Assembly: GCA_963696505.1 (NCBI GenBank) | Contig: CAVOKN010000007.1 | Coordinates: 310,001-374,000 of the forward strand | Origin: CAVOKN01 sp963696505 | Lineage (GTDB): Bacteria; Pseudomonadota; Gammaproteobacteria; Burkholderiales; Rhodocyclaceae | DNA: 64,000 bases | Direction: 5' to 3' | Made by a program: the position numbers and the translations under genes | The notes under the pieces: generated by a model | What the model was told of the DNA's origin: nothing | Database searches by the model: none | Seen by the model: the letters and a program-made list of their open reading frames with translations, nothing else | Part shown: in pieces, positions 8,966 through 17,528 of the stretch | How positions within the stretch are numbered: the first letter of the stretch is position 1 | How the letters are laid out: every line of letters starts with the position of its first letter

Positions 8966-9462
8966 CTTTCAGTCCCCTCCAGTAATCGCGGAACCTTCTA
9001 TTGCTCGGCAAATGCCGTGCACCGCGGTTCTCGCGTGCTGTCCTCAGTTGGCTGCTTCGGCTTCTTGTTGCAAAGCAGCAGAAGAAACTACGGAGCCTTC
9101 TGCGGCAAAACGTCCGGGCGACGCGACAACAAGACTACTTTCTTGAATACGAATGAATCGGCGAAACACAAGTCCGAAACAGGCCCTTTTCCGAGCTGCC
9201 TTGCTGGCGGACACCCCGCGGCGCTTCGCGATTTCTGGAGCGATATTCTTCTAGGTTCTGCTTGGCGGAAGATAGCACTTTCCGATGCGATGTCAATCGG
9301 TTTTTATCCGATTTTGCGTATATGCGGCAGACTGCCGCAGCGGAATCCGCGCGGCCGATCACCGTTGGGAATCGGGCTATCATTGCCCGCTGCAGAGGTT
9401 TCCATTTTCGATGAACGTCCGCGCTGCGATGCAGTATCACTCCTCGGCGAAAACAAGCACCA
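8966..9462. other. Intergenic region, divergent between PAS genes and Lon-like gene
   Basis: About 500 bases with no convincing gene on either strand. The GC content is lower than in the flanks. It contains a small hairpin (AATCGG at 9295-9300 with CCGATT at 9308-9313). It must hold the promoters of both the PAS pair and the Lon-like operon, but no strong -35/-10 pair could be fixed. Confidence 0.5.
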
Positions 9463-11886
9463 ATGGCTGACATAGAACCCCTCGATCCATCCCGCCTTTT
9501 TCGTCCCTGCGACATCGCCCTGTTGGACTTCGCCACGACGGCGGAATTGCCCGACGCCGGAGGCAGCTTCGGCCAGGGCCGTGCCGAGGAGGCGGTGCGT
9601 TTCGGCGTCGATATCCGGCGCCCCGGCTATAACCTTTTCATCCTCGGCGAACCTGGAAGCGGGCGCCACTTCACCGTAAGCCGGCTGCTGGATGAGCGGG
9701 CGGCGCAGGAACCGGTGCCCGGCGACTGGTGCTACGTCAATAACTTCGACGATCCGCAGCAGCCGCGAGCGCTGCGGCTGCCTGCCGGCCGCGGAACGCA
9801 GCTCAGGCGCGACATGCAGCAGTTCGTGTCGGAACTCGGCACGGCGGTGAGCAGCGCCTTCGAAAGCGACGAGTACCGTGCTCGGCTCGAGGCGATCCAG
9901 GACGAATACAAGAAACGCGAGGAAACCGCGCTGCGCGAGCTCGGCCACGAGTCGTCCGAGCAGGGGATCGCCCTGCTGCGCACGCCCCATGGCTTCGTGT
10001 TCGCGCCGATGAAAGGCGACGAGACCATGGGCGCCGAGGATTTCGGCCAACTGCCGGAGGCGGAGCAGACCCGCGTCAGCCAGGCGATCGAAGGCTTCGG
10101 CGAGCGCCTGTCCAAGCTGGTGCACCAGTTCCCGCGCTGGCGGCGCGAAATGCAGGGCCGCATCCGCCAGGCCAGCCGCGACACCATGAGCCTGGCGGTG
10201 GGGCACATGGTCGAGGAACTCAAGGAGCACTACGCCGACCTCCCCGAGATCCTGGGCTTCCTCGACGAGGTGCTGAAGGATGTGGTGGAGACCGGCGAGG
10301 AGCTGCGGGAAAGTCAGAAGTCGGAGGGCGACACCACCACCGTCACCATGACCGGCTCCATCCCCCTGGCGCGCTACAACGTCAATCTGCTGGTCGATCA
10401 CGTCGCAACCCGCGCCGCGCCGGTGGTATTCGAAGATCATCCTACCTACCAGAATCTGGTGGGCCGGGTGAACCAGCTTGCCCACATGGGCACGCTGCTC
10501 ACCAACTTCACCCTGATCAAGGCCGGCGCGCTGCATCGCGCCAACGGCGGCTATCTGATGCTGGACGCGGCCAAGCTGCTCACCCAGCCCTACGCCTACG
10601 AGGGGCTCAAGCGCATCCTCAAGGCAGCCTGCATCCGCATCGAATCGCTGGGTCAGATGATCGGCCTGATCTCCACGCTTTCGCTGGAGCCGGTGCCGAT
10701 TCCGCTGGACCTCAAGGTGGTGCTGTTCGGCGAGCGCCTGCTCTACTACCTGCTGCGCGAGTACGACCCGGAGTTCGACGAGCTGTTCAAGGTCGCGGTG
10801 GACTTCGACAACAGTCTCGATCGCAGCGACGACAACACGCGGCTTTTCGCGCGCATGATCGGGCGCCTTGCCCGTTCCGACGGCCTGCAGCCCTTCAGCC
10901 GCGAGGCGGTGGCGCGGCTGATCGAGGAAACCGCCCGCATGGCCGAGGACGCCGAGCGCCTGTCGGCGAGCACGCGGCGCATCTCCGACCTGATGCGCGA
11001 AGCCGACCACCTTGCGCGTGGCGCGGGCCGGGAACAGGTGGGGCCGGAGGACGTGGACGCCGCGCTCGACGGCCGCCGGCATCGCTCAGGGCGGCTGCGC
11101 GAGGCGCTGCAGCGCGAGGTGCTGCGCGAGACCTTGCTCATCGCAACTTCCGGCAGCCAGGTGGGGCAGATCAACGGCCTGTCGGTGATCGACCTCGGCG
11201 ATACCCGCTTCGCCCATCCGGTGCGCATCACCGCCACCGCGCGCCTCGGCGACGGCGAAGTGATCGACATCGAGCGCGAGACCGAGTTGGGCGGCCCACT
11301 GCATTCCAAGGGCGTGCTGATCCTGTCCTCCTTCCTCGCCGCCCGCTACTCCCGCGGCATGCCGCTGTCGCTCACCGCGAGCCTGGTGTTCGAGCAGTCC
11401 TACGGCGCGGTGGAGGGAGACTCGGCGTCGCTGGGCGAACTCTGCGCCCTGCTCTCGGCGTTGGCGGCGGTGCCGATCCGGCAGTCGCTGGCGGTCACCG
11501 GATCGGTTAACCAGTACGGCCGGGTGCAGGCCATCGGCGGCGTGAACGAGAAGATCGAAGGTTTCTTCGACATCTGTCGGGCGCGCGGACTCGACGGGTC
11601 CCACGGGGTGCTCGTCCCCGATTCCAACGTCAAACACCTGATGCTGCGCCGCGATGTGGTCAACGCCTGTGCCACCGGCAAGTTTGCGGTGTATGCCGTG
11701 AGCACCGTGGACGAGGCCATCGAACGGCTGACCGGCGTTCCCGCGGGCCTGCCGGACGAGGACGGCGCGGTGCCGGAAGGCAGCATCAACTACCTGGTCG
11801 CGGCACAGCTCGCCGAGATGTCGCTGGTGCGCCAGAATTTCGCTTCGGGCGGACGAGCCGCTGGCCGCAAGCGCAAGAAATCGTGA
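9463..11886 (+). CDS. LonB-like ATP-dependent protease (AAA_32/Lon C-terminal protease)
   Basis: A protease of 807 residues related to E. coli YcbZ-type Lon homologues. The N-terminal P-loop reads ILGEPGSGRHF (residues 60-70), with Arg in place of the usual Lys, as is common in this subgroup. The C-terminal S16 peptidase domain has the catalytic Ser654 in VEGDSASLGEL and Lys697 in GGVNEKIEGFF. That spacing of 43 residues matches E. coli Lon (Ser679/Lys722). The C-terminus is basic (GRAAGRKRKKS). It heads a plus-strand run with pncA, pncB and two further genes. It is probably involved in cytoplasmic protein quality control; the family is less well studied than LonA. Confidence 0.88.
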   Translation: MADIEPLDPSRLFRPCDIALLDFATTAELPDAGGSFGQGRAEEAVRFGVDIRRPGYNLFILGEPGSGRHFTVSRLLDERAAQEPVPGDWCYVNNFDDPQQPRALRLPAGRGTQLRRDMQQFVSELGTAVSSAFESDEYRARLEAIQDEYKKREETALRELGHESSEQGIALLRTPHGFVFAPMKGDETMGAEDFGQLPEAEQTRVSQAIEGFGERLSKLVHQFPRWRREMQGRIRQASRDTMSLAVGHMVEELKEHYADLPEILGFLDEVLKDVVETGEELRESQKSEGDTTTVTMTGSIPLARYNVNLLVDHVATRAAPVVFEDHPTYQNLVGRVNQLAHMGTLLTNFTLIKAGALHRANGGYLMLDAAKLLTQPYAYEGLKRILKAACIRIESLGQMIGLISTLSLEPVPIPLDLKVVLFGERLLYYLLREYDPEFDELFKVAVDFDNSLDRSDDNTRLFARMIGRLARSDGLQPFSREAVARLIEETARMAEDAERLSASTRRISDLMREADHLARGAGREQVGPEDVDAALDGRRHRSGRLREALQREVLRETLLIATSGSQVGQINGLSVIDLGDTRFAHPVRITATARLGDGEVIDIERETELGGPLHSKGVLILSSFLAARYSRGMPLSLTASLVFEQSYGAVEGDSASLGELCALLSALAAVPIRQSLAVTGSVNQYGRVQAIGGVNEKIEGFFDICRARGLDGSHGVLVPDSNVKHLMLRRDVVNACATGKFAVYAVSTVDEAIERLTGVPAGLPDEDGAVPEGSINYLVAAQLAEMSLVRQNFASGGRAAGRKRKKS

Positions 11887-11902
11887 GCTCCGGGAGGCAG
11901 AC

Positions 11903-12502
11903 GTGCCGGATGCAGGCAGCAGGGTGAGCCTCGGGCGCGGCGACGCGCTCATCGCGGTGGACGTGCAGTACGACTTCCTGCCCGGCGGCAGCCTGGCGGT
12001 GCCCGGCGGTGACGCCGTGGTGCCGGCGCTCAACCGCTACCTCGCTGCCTTCCGCTACCGCAGGCAGCCGGTTTTCGCCACCCGCGACTGGCATCCGGCC
12101 GACCACTGTTCCTTCCGCGCGCAGGGCGGTCCCTGGCCGCCCCACTGCATCGCCGGAAGCGACGGCGCCCGCTTCGCCGCGCTGCTGGATCTGCCCTGCG
12201 AGGTGCGCATCGTCTCCAAGGCCAGCGAGGCCGACCGTGACGCCTACTCCGCTTTCGAAGGCACCGATCTGGCCGAGCAATTGCGCGGGGCCGGTGCCTC
12301 GCGCCTGCTGATCGGCGGGCTTGCCACCGACTATTGCGTGCTCAATACCGTGCTGGACGGGCGCCGCCTCGGCTTCGACGTGCTGCTGCTCGCCGACGCG
12401 ATCCGTGCGGTGGACGTGCAAGCCGGGGACGGCGAGCGCGCCGCCGCTGCCATGCTCGCCGCCGGCGCGCGGCCGATTACCTTTGCCGAACTCGCCGCTT
12501 GA
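11903..12502 (+). CDS. pncA: Nicotinamidase
   Basis: Hydrolyses nicotinamide to nicotinate in NAD salvage. It belongs to the isochorismatase fold, 199 residues. The catalytic triad can be read as Asp20 in IAVDVQYDF, Lys106 in VSKASEADRDAYSAF and Cys145 in ATDYCVLNTV. The metal-binding segment is DWHPADHCSF. The start is GTG at 11903 with CGGGAGG upstream. It ends 4 bases before pncB, the next enzyme in the pathway, which strongly supports the assignment. Confidence 0.93.
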   Translation: MPDAGSRVSLGRGDALIAVDVQYDFLPGGSLAVPGGDAVVPALNRYLAAFRYRRQPVFATRDWHPADHCSFRAQGGPWPPHCIAGSDGARFAALLDLPCEVRIVSKASEADRDAYSAFEGTDLAEQLRGAGASRLLIGGLATDYCVLNTVLDGRRLGFDVLLLADAIRAVDVQAGDGERAAAAMLAAGARPITFAELAA

Positions 12503-12506
12503 AGCG

Positions 12507-13862
12507 ATGAACGCCGCCTCGGAGGTCCTGCTCACCGACCTCTACCAACTGACCATGCTTCAGGCCTACCATGACCAGGGCATGGCAGGCACGGCGGTGT
12601 TCGAGTTTTTCGTGCGCAAGTTGCCCGAATCGCGCAACTTCCTCATGGCAGCGGGCCTGGAGCAGGCGCTCGATTACCTCGAAGCCCTGCGCTTCGATTC
12701 TGGCGATCTCGACTGGCTGCGGCAGACCGGCCGCTTCAGCGCGTCGTTCGTCGACGCTCTGGCGGGACTGCGCTTCACCGGCGACGTGGACGCCATGCGC
12801 GAGGGCACGCTGTTCTTCGCCGACGAGCCCATCCTGCGGATCGTGGCGCCGCTGCGCGAGGCGCAACTGGTGGAAACCCGCATCATCAACCTACTCCAGT
12901 TCCAGACCCTGGTGGCCTCCAAGGCGGCGCGGGCGGTAATCGCGGCGCCGGGCCGGCTGCTGGTGGACTTCGGCCTGCGCCGCGCCCACGGCGCCGAGGC
13001 CGGGCTGCTGTCGGCCCGCGCCAGCTACCTCGCCGGTTTCTCCGGCACCGCGACCGTGCTGGCCGGCAGGCTGTGGGACGTTCCCCTTTTCGGCACCATG
13101 GCCCATTCCTTCGTCCAGGCGCATGACGAAGAGATGGTCGCGTTCGAGCATTTCGCCCGTTCCCATCCCGGCAACGCCACCCTGCTGATCGACACCTACG
13201 ATACCGAAGCCGCCGCCGAGCGTCTGGTGCCCTTGGCGCGGCGCCTCGCGCAACAGGGCATCGCGATCCGCGGTGTGCGCCTCGATTCCGGCGACTTGGC
13301 TGAGCACGCCCGGCGCGTGCGGTCCATCCTCGACGCGGGAGGGCTTGCCGAGGTGCGCATCTTCGCCAGCGGCAACCTGGACGAGTACCGGCTGCGGGAA
13401 CTTGTCGCCGGCGGTGCGCCTATCGACGGCTACGGCGTAGGCACGCGCATGAACACCTCGGCCGATGCGCCCTATCTCGACTGCGCCTACAAGCTCCAGG
13501 AATACGAGGGCAGGGCGCGGCGCAAGCGCTCCGAAGGCAAGGCCACCTGGCCCGGTCGCAAGCAGGTCTGGCGCCGGTACGACGCGGCGGGCCTCATGCG
13601 GGGCGACGTGCTCACCACGGCGGACGACGCGGGAGCGGACGGCAGTTCACCGGGCGAGCCGCTGTTGCAAGCGGTCATGCGCAGCGGCCGTCGCCTTACG
13701 CCCCAGGTCCTGCGCGATGAGCGTGCCCATGCCCAGGCCGAACTGGCACGGCTGCCCGAAGGGCTGCGCAGCCTCGACCCCGCGCCAGCCTATCCGGTGA
13801 CCGTGTCAGCGGCGCTGCACAGCCTGGCGCGGCAGGTGGATGGCCGCCAGTGCGGCGCCTGA
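12507..13862 (+). CDS. pncB: Nicotinate phosphoribosyltransferase
   Basis: Converts nicotinate and PRPP to nicotinate mononucleotide, the step after PncA in NAD salvage; 451 residues, normal for the family. Recognisable elements are LLTDLYQLTM at the N-terminus, FGTMAHSFVQAHDEE with the family's active-site His, LIDTYDT, the phosphate-binding RLDSGDL and FASGNLDEY. The ATG at 12507 lies 4 bases after the pncA stop; the same frame is open further upstream, but only this start gives the usual N-terminus. Its last 23 bases overlap the next gene. Confidence 0.94.
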   Translation: MNAASEVLLTDLYQLTMLQAYHDQGMAGTAVFEFFVRKLPESRNFLMAAGLEQALDYLEALRFDSGDLDWLRQTGRFSASFVDALAGLRFTGDVDAMREGTLFFADEPILRIVAPLREAQLVETRIINLLQFQTLVASKAARAVIAAPGRLLVDFGLRRAHGAEAGLLSARASYLAGFSGTATVLAGRLWDVPLFGTMAHSFVQAHDEEMVAFEHFARSHPGNATLLIDTYDTEAAAERLVPLARRLAQQGIAIRGVRLDSGDLAEHARRVRSILDAGGLAEVRIFASGNLDEYRLRELVAGGAPIDGYGVGTRMNTSADAPYLDCAYKLQEYEGRARRKRSEGKATWPGRKQVWRRYDAAGLMRGDVLTTADDAGADGSSPGEPLLQAVMRSGRRLTPQVLRDERAHAQAELARLPEGLRSLDPAPAYPVTVSAALHSLARQVDGRQCGA

Positions 13863-15468
13863 GGCGGCAGCCGTGAGCGAGCCCGAGTCCTCGGCCCTGG
13901 AGGCGCACCAGACCCTGGTGCGCCGGCTGCTTGAGCCGGGCCGCTATCCTCACCCCACCCGCGAATTGCGGCTGATCCAGACCCACATCTCTTCGGTGCT
14001 GCTGACCGGTGAGCATGCCTACAAGATCAAGAAGCCGGTGAATCTGGGCTTCCTCGACTTCAGCACCCTGGAGCGGCGGCGCTTCTGCTGCGAGGAGGAA
14101 CTGCGGCTCAACCGGCGCCTTGCGCCCGACATCTATCTGGATGTGCTGCCGATCTGCGGCAGCCCCGACGACCCGCGCATCGGCGCTGGCGGCGACGTCA
14201 TCGACTATGCCGTCAGGATGCGCGAGTTCCCTCAGGAAGCGCTGCTCGACGGCATGCTGGCGCGGGGCGAGCTTGCGGCGGCCCATATCGATGCCATCGC
14301 CGCCGTGGTCGCCGACTTCCATGCGCGCGCCGAGCGCGCGGCGCCGGATTCGCCCTTCGGCGGGGCGGGCAGCGTTGCGGTGCCGGTGCTGCACAACTTC
14401 ATACAGATCCGGCGGCGGCTGCGCGACGCCGCGGAGCGGGCGCGGCTCGCCGTCCTCGAAGCCTGGAGCCATGCCGCACTGCGCGCGCTGGGGCCGCTGC
14501 TGGCGGCGCGCAAGCGCGAGGGCTTCGTGCGCGAATGCCACGGCGATCTGCACCTGGCGAACATCGCCTGGGTGGACGGCGCGGTCCAGGTGTTCGACTG
14601 CATAGAGTTCAATCCGGGCCTGCGCTGGATCGACGTGATCAGCGAGGTCGCTTTCCTGGCGATGGACTTGATGCAGCGCGGCCGCTCCGACCTGGCGTGG
14701 CGCTTCCTCGACGCATGGCTTGCCCGCAGCGGCGACTATGCCGGTCTGCGGCTTCTGACTTTCTATCTCGCCTACCGTGCGCTGGTGAGAGCCAAGGTGG
14801 CGAGCATCCGCGCGTCCCAGCCCGGCATTTCGTCGCGCGAGGCCGAGGCGGCTATGGCGGCCTATCGCGGCTACGTCGAACTCGCCGAGCGCTGCACGCG
14901 CCCGGCAAGCCCGGCGCTGCTCGTCACCCACGGCCTGTCGGGGTCGGGCAAGACCACGGTGTCCCAGTTCCTGCTCGAACGACTGGGCGGCGTGCGCCTG
15001 CGTTCGGACGTCGAACGCAAGCGGCTGGCGAACCTCGCGCCCGGTGCCTCGAGCGGCTCGGCGCTGGGCGGCGGCCTGTACACCGAAGAGGCGACGCGGC
15101 GTACCTACGACCAACTGGCGCGGCTGGCCCGGGGCGTGCTCGAAGCCGGCCACCCTGTCATCGTCGATGCCACCTTCCTGCAGCGCTGGCAGCGCGAGCA
15201 GATGCGGGCGCTGGCGCGCGAAGCGGGCATTCCGTTCGTCATCGTCGACTGCCACGCCTCGGGTGACGCGCTGCGCCGGCGCATCGGCGAGCGGCAGCGC
15301 ACAGGCGGCGACGCCTCCGAAGCGACCCAGGCGGTGCTCGAACGGCAAATCGCCGGCGCTCAGCCGCTCGGCGCCGACGAGACGGCCATCGCAGTGGATA
15401 CGGCGGCCTTCGAGGCGCAGGCGCTGCTCGATGCCGTTGCGCGTGCCGTCCAGAGTCAGGCCCCGTGA
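13840..15468 (+). CDS. Two-domain protein: APH-fold kinase plus P-loop kinase
   Basis: A 542-residue fusion. The first part (about residues 25-340) is an aminoglycoside-phosphotransferase-like domain with RECHGDLHLANIAWVDG and QVFDCIEFNP. The second part (about 355-540) is a P-loop kinase with Walker A HGLSGSGKTTVSQFL and an LRSDVERKRL segment. This architecture (COG2187 joined to COG0645) is widespread but of unknown substrate. The ATG at 13840 overlaps pncB; a GTG at 13873 is an alternative start with less overlap. The next gene starts at its stop codon (TGATG). Position in the NAD-salvage run is suggestive but not proof of a related role. Confidence 0.8.
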   Translation: MAASAAPEAAAVSEPESSALEAHQTLVRRLLEPGRYPHPTRELRLIQTHISSVLLTGEHAYKIKKPVNLGFLDFSTLERRRFCCEEELRLNRRLAPDIYLDVLPICGSPDDPRIGAGGDVIDYAVRMREFPQEALLDGMLARGELAAAHIDAIAAVVADFHARAERAAPDSPFGGAGSVAVPVLHNFIQIRRRLRDAAERARLAVLEAWSHAALRALGPLLAARKREGFVRECHGDLHLANIAWVDGAVQVFDCIEFNPGLRWIDVISEVAFLAMDLMQRGRSDLAWRFLDAWLARSGDYAGLRLLTFYLAYRALVRAKVASIRASQPGISSREAEAAMAAYRGYVELAERCTRPASPALLVTHGLSGSGKTTVSQFLLERLGGVRLRSDVERKRLANLAPGASSGSALGGGLYTEEATRRTYDQLARLARGVLEAGHPVIVDATFLQRWQREQMRALAREAGIPFVIVDCHASGDALRRRIGERQRTGGDASEATQAVLERQIAGAQPLGADETAIAVDTAAFEAQALLDAVARAVQSQAP

Positions 15469-16424
15469 TGCGCTTCGACGTCTTCAACGGCGATGCGGAC
15501 GGCATCTGCGCGTTGCACCAGTTGAGGCTAGCCGAGCCCGCCGACGCCGTGCTGATCACCGGCGTCAAGCGCGACAATCGGCTCCTGTCCCGCGTGCCGG
15601 CGGGCGCGGGGGACGACGTCACCGTGCTGGACATCGGCCTCGACCGCAACCGCGACGCGCTGCTCGCCCTGCTCGAACGCGGCGTGCGGGTGCGCTACGT
15701 CGATCACCACCATCCGGGAGACGTACCGGCGCATCCGCTGCTGACGCACCACATCGACACCGCGAAGGACGTGTGCACCAGCGTCATCGCCGACCGGCTG
15801 GTGGCCGGCCGGCACCGGCCGTGGGCGGTGGTGGGGGCCTTTGGCGACAATCTGGCCGCCACCGCGCGCAAGCTTGCCGCCGAACTCGGCACGCCGGCCG
15901 CTGCGGTCGAACGCTGGCGCGATCTGGGCGAATGCCTCAACTACAACGCCTACGGCGACACCGAGGCCGATCTGATCTGTCCGCCGGCGCAACTGTATCG
16001 GATGCTTTCGCCATACCACGAACCGGACGATTTCATGAGCGCCGAGCCGCTCTTCGAGCACCTGCACCGGGCCCGCGCCGAAGACATGGACGCCGCACTC
16101 GCGCTGGCGCCGGAAGTGACAGCCCCGGGCTTGAGGCTGTATCGTCTTCCCGACGTGGCATGGTCGAGGCGGGTGGTCGGGAGCTTTGCCAACCACCTGG
16201 CACGAACCCACCCGGAGGATGCGAGCGCTGTCCTGGTTCCGGACCGGCGGGGCCGGCTGAGCCTGAGCCTGCGGGTTGCTGTCGCCGCGCCTGTCGCCGC
16301 GGACGAATTCTGCCGCCGCTGGGGCGGGGGCGGGCGCCGCATCGCCGCCGGTGCGGACGCGCTGCCGGTCGATCGCGCGCACGAACTGGCACAGGCCCTG
16401 CGCGCGGCCTATGGCCGAAGTTGA
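15468..16424 (+). CDS. DHH-family phosphoesterase
   Basis: A 318-residue protein with the DHH phosphoesterase signature. The N-terminal metal ligands lie in FNGDADGICALHQL and TVLDIGLDRN. The DHH motif itself is in YVDHHHPGD, and a fourth acidic site is in AVVGAFGDN. A DHHA1-like C-terminal half is plausible, with GGGGRRIAAGA resembling the substrate-binding GGGH loop. Relatives include RecJ, NrnA and pyrophosphatases, so a nucleic-acid fragment or dinucleotide substrate is likely. The ATG overlaps the preceding stop; a GTG one codon earlier is possible. Confidence 0.8.
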   Translation: MRFDVFNGDADGICALHQLRLAEPADAVLITGVKRDNRLLSRVPAGAGDDVTVLDIGLDRNRDALLALLERGVRVRYVDHHHPGDVPAHPLLTHHIDTAKDVCTSVIADRLVAGRHRPWAVVGAFGDNLAATARKLAAELGTPAAAVERWRDLGECLNYNAYGDTEADLICPPAQLYRMLSPYHEPDDFMSAEPLFEHLHRARAEDMDAALALAPEVTAPGLRLYRLPDVAWSRRVVGSFANHLARTHPEDASAVLVPDRRGRLSLSLRVAVAAPVAADEFCRRWGGGGRRIAAGADALPVDRAHELAQALRAAYGRS

Positions 16425-16458
16425 GCGCGCCGTGCCGCGACAAACCGGAGGGAAAGCC

Positions 16459-17214
16459 ATGAGACGAATTGTCAGCGTCATGCTGCTGAGCGCTGCCGCC
16501 GCGGCCTTTGCCGGGGGCGAGCTGGAAATCCTGCCGCTCAGGCATCGCAGCGCGGCGGAGGTCGTCGAAGCGCTCAAGCCGCTGCTGGAGCAGGGCGGCT
16601 CGATCAGCGGCATCCAGGACAAAGTCATCGTTCGCGCCTCGGCGGCCAACCGCGCCGAACTGCGCAAGGCGCTGGCGGCCATCGACACCGCGCCGCGGCG
16701 GCTGACTATCACCGTGGTCCACGACAACGAAATCGGCGGTGAGCGCTCCGGCGCCGACGCGGGCCGCGCGCGGGTGTGGAGCTCGCGCGGCGCCGCCGCG
16801 GACCGCTCCGACCAGCGGGTGCAGGTGGTGGAGGGCGGCAGCGCCTTCATTCATCTGGGCTATTCGCTGCCGATTCCGCTGCGCCAGGCGGCCATCGGCC
16901 CGCTGGGGGCCGCCGTGGCGGAAACGATCGTCTACCGCGACATCGGCACCGGCTTCCACGCCCAGCCGCGGCTCGCCGGCGATCGCGTCACCGTCGAGAT
17001 CAGCCCGCAGCAGGAGTCGTTCTCCGCCACCGATCCCGCCGCGGTGCGCTCCGCGCGCCTCAGCACCACTGTGTCCGGGCGGCTCGGCGAATGGATGGAA
17101 CTGGGCGCCGCGAATCAGGGCGTGAGCGCCGAGCGTGCGGGCACCACCCGCTACTCAACCCGCGCCAGCCTGGAGACGCGGCGTGTGCTGCTGAAGGTGG
17201 AGGAACGGCGCTGA
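16459..17214 (+). CDS. Periplasmic secretin-like protein (NolW-type domain)
   Basis: A 251-residue exported protein. It has a signal peptide (MRRIVSVMLLSAAAAAFA) and an N-terminal secretin short domain, ELEILPLRHRSAAEVVEALKP followed by KVIVRASAANRAELRKALAAID. A C-terminal beta-rich half resembles the region preceding the secretin pore. It lacks the transmembrane pore-forming secretin core, so it is not a complete GspD or PilQ. A GGAGGGAAAG site sits 3-10 bases before the ATG. No other type II or type IV machinery is nearby, making it an orphan. The function is unknown. Confidence 0.7.
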   Translation: MRRIVSVMLLSAAAAAFAGGELEILPLRHRSAAEVVEALKPLLEQGGSISGIQDKVIVRASAANRAELRKALAAIDTAPRRLTITVVHDNEIGGERSGADAGRARVWSSRGAAADRSDQRVQVVEGGSAFIHLGYSLPIPLRQAAIGPLGAAVAETIVYRDIGTGFHAQPRLAGDRVTVEISPQQESFSATDPAAVRSARLSTTVSGRLGEWMELGAANQGVSAERAGTTRYSTRASLETRRVLLKVEERR

Positions 17215-17219
17215 GCGCA

Positions 17220-17526
17220 GAGCGCGCGCGGCGCATGTGGCGGGCCGCGTCCGCCGAACCGGGCCTGCTGGCCGACACCCTCGCGCCGCTGCGCGACAAG
17301 GTCGAGCGCATGCTGCGCGTCGAACACCTCGGCTGCGGCGAACTGATGCGGCGCGTGCGCTTCATCCGCATGGCGGGCCGCGGTGTCGGCAAAGGCTTCG
17401 AAACCGTTGTCAACGCCCTGGCGCAGCGGCGCCGTCTCACCATGCTCTATCGCGCCCGCAAGGACGATGCCGAGACGCGGCGCCGCGTCTCGCCGCAACG
17501 CCTGAGCCACTTACCGCGACAACAAG
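17220..17526 (+). pseudogene. WYL-domain regulator remnant, 5' part
   Basis: Translation gives a central WYL-protein segment: GLLADTLAPLRDKVERML, then ALAQRRRLTMLYRARKDD and the WYL-domain entry RRVSPQRLSH. The N-terminal DNA-binding HTH expected in such regulators is missing, because the remnant begins directly after the secretin-like stop. At 17510-17513 an extra T breaks the frame: removing it restores HYRDN, the sequence preceding the Trp-Tyr-Leu signature. The IS630-type element then interrupts the gene, and the continuation is found on its other side at 18779. Both ends are therefore lost, and it cannot encode a working regulator. Confidence 0.75.
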
Positions 17527-17528
17527 TA

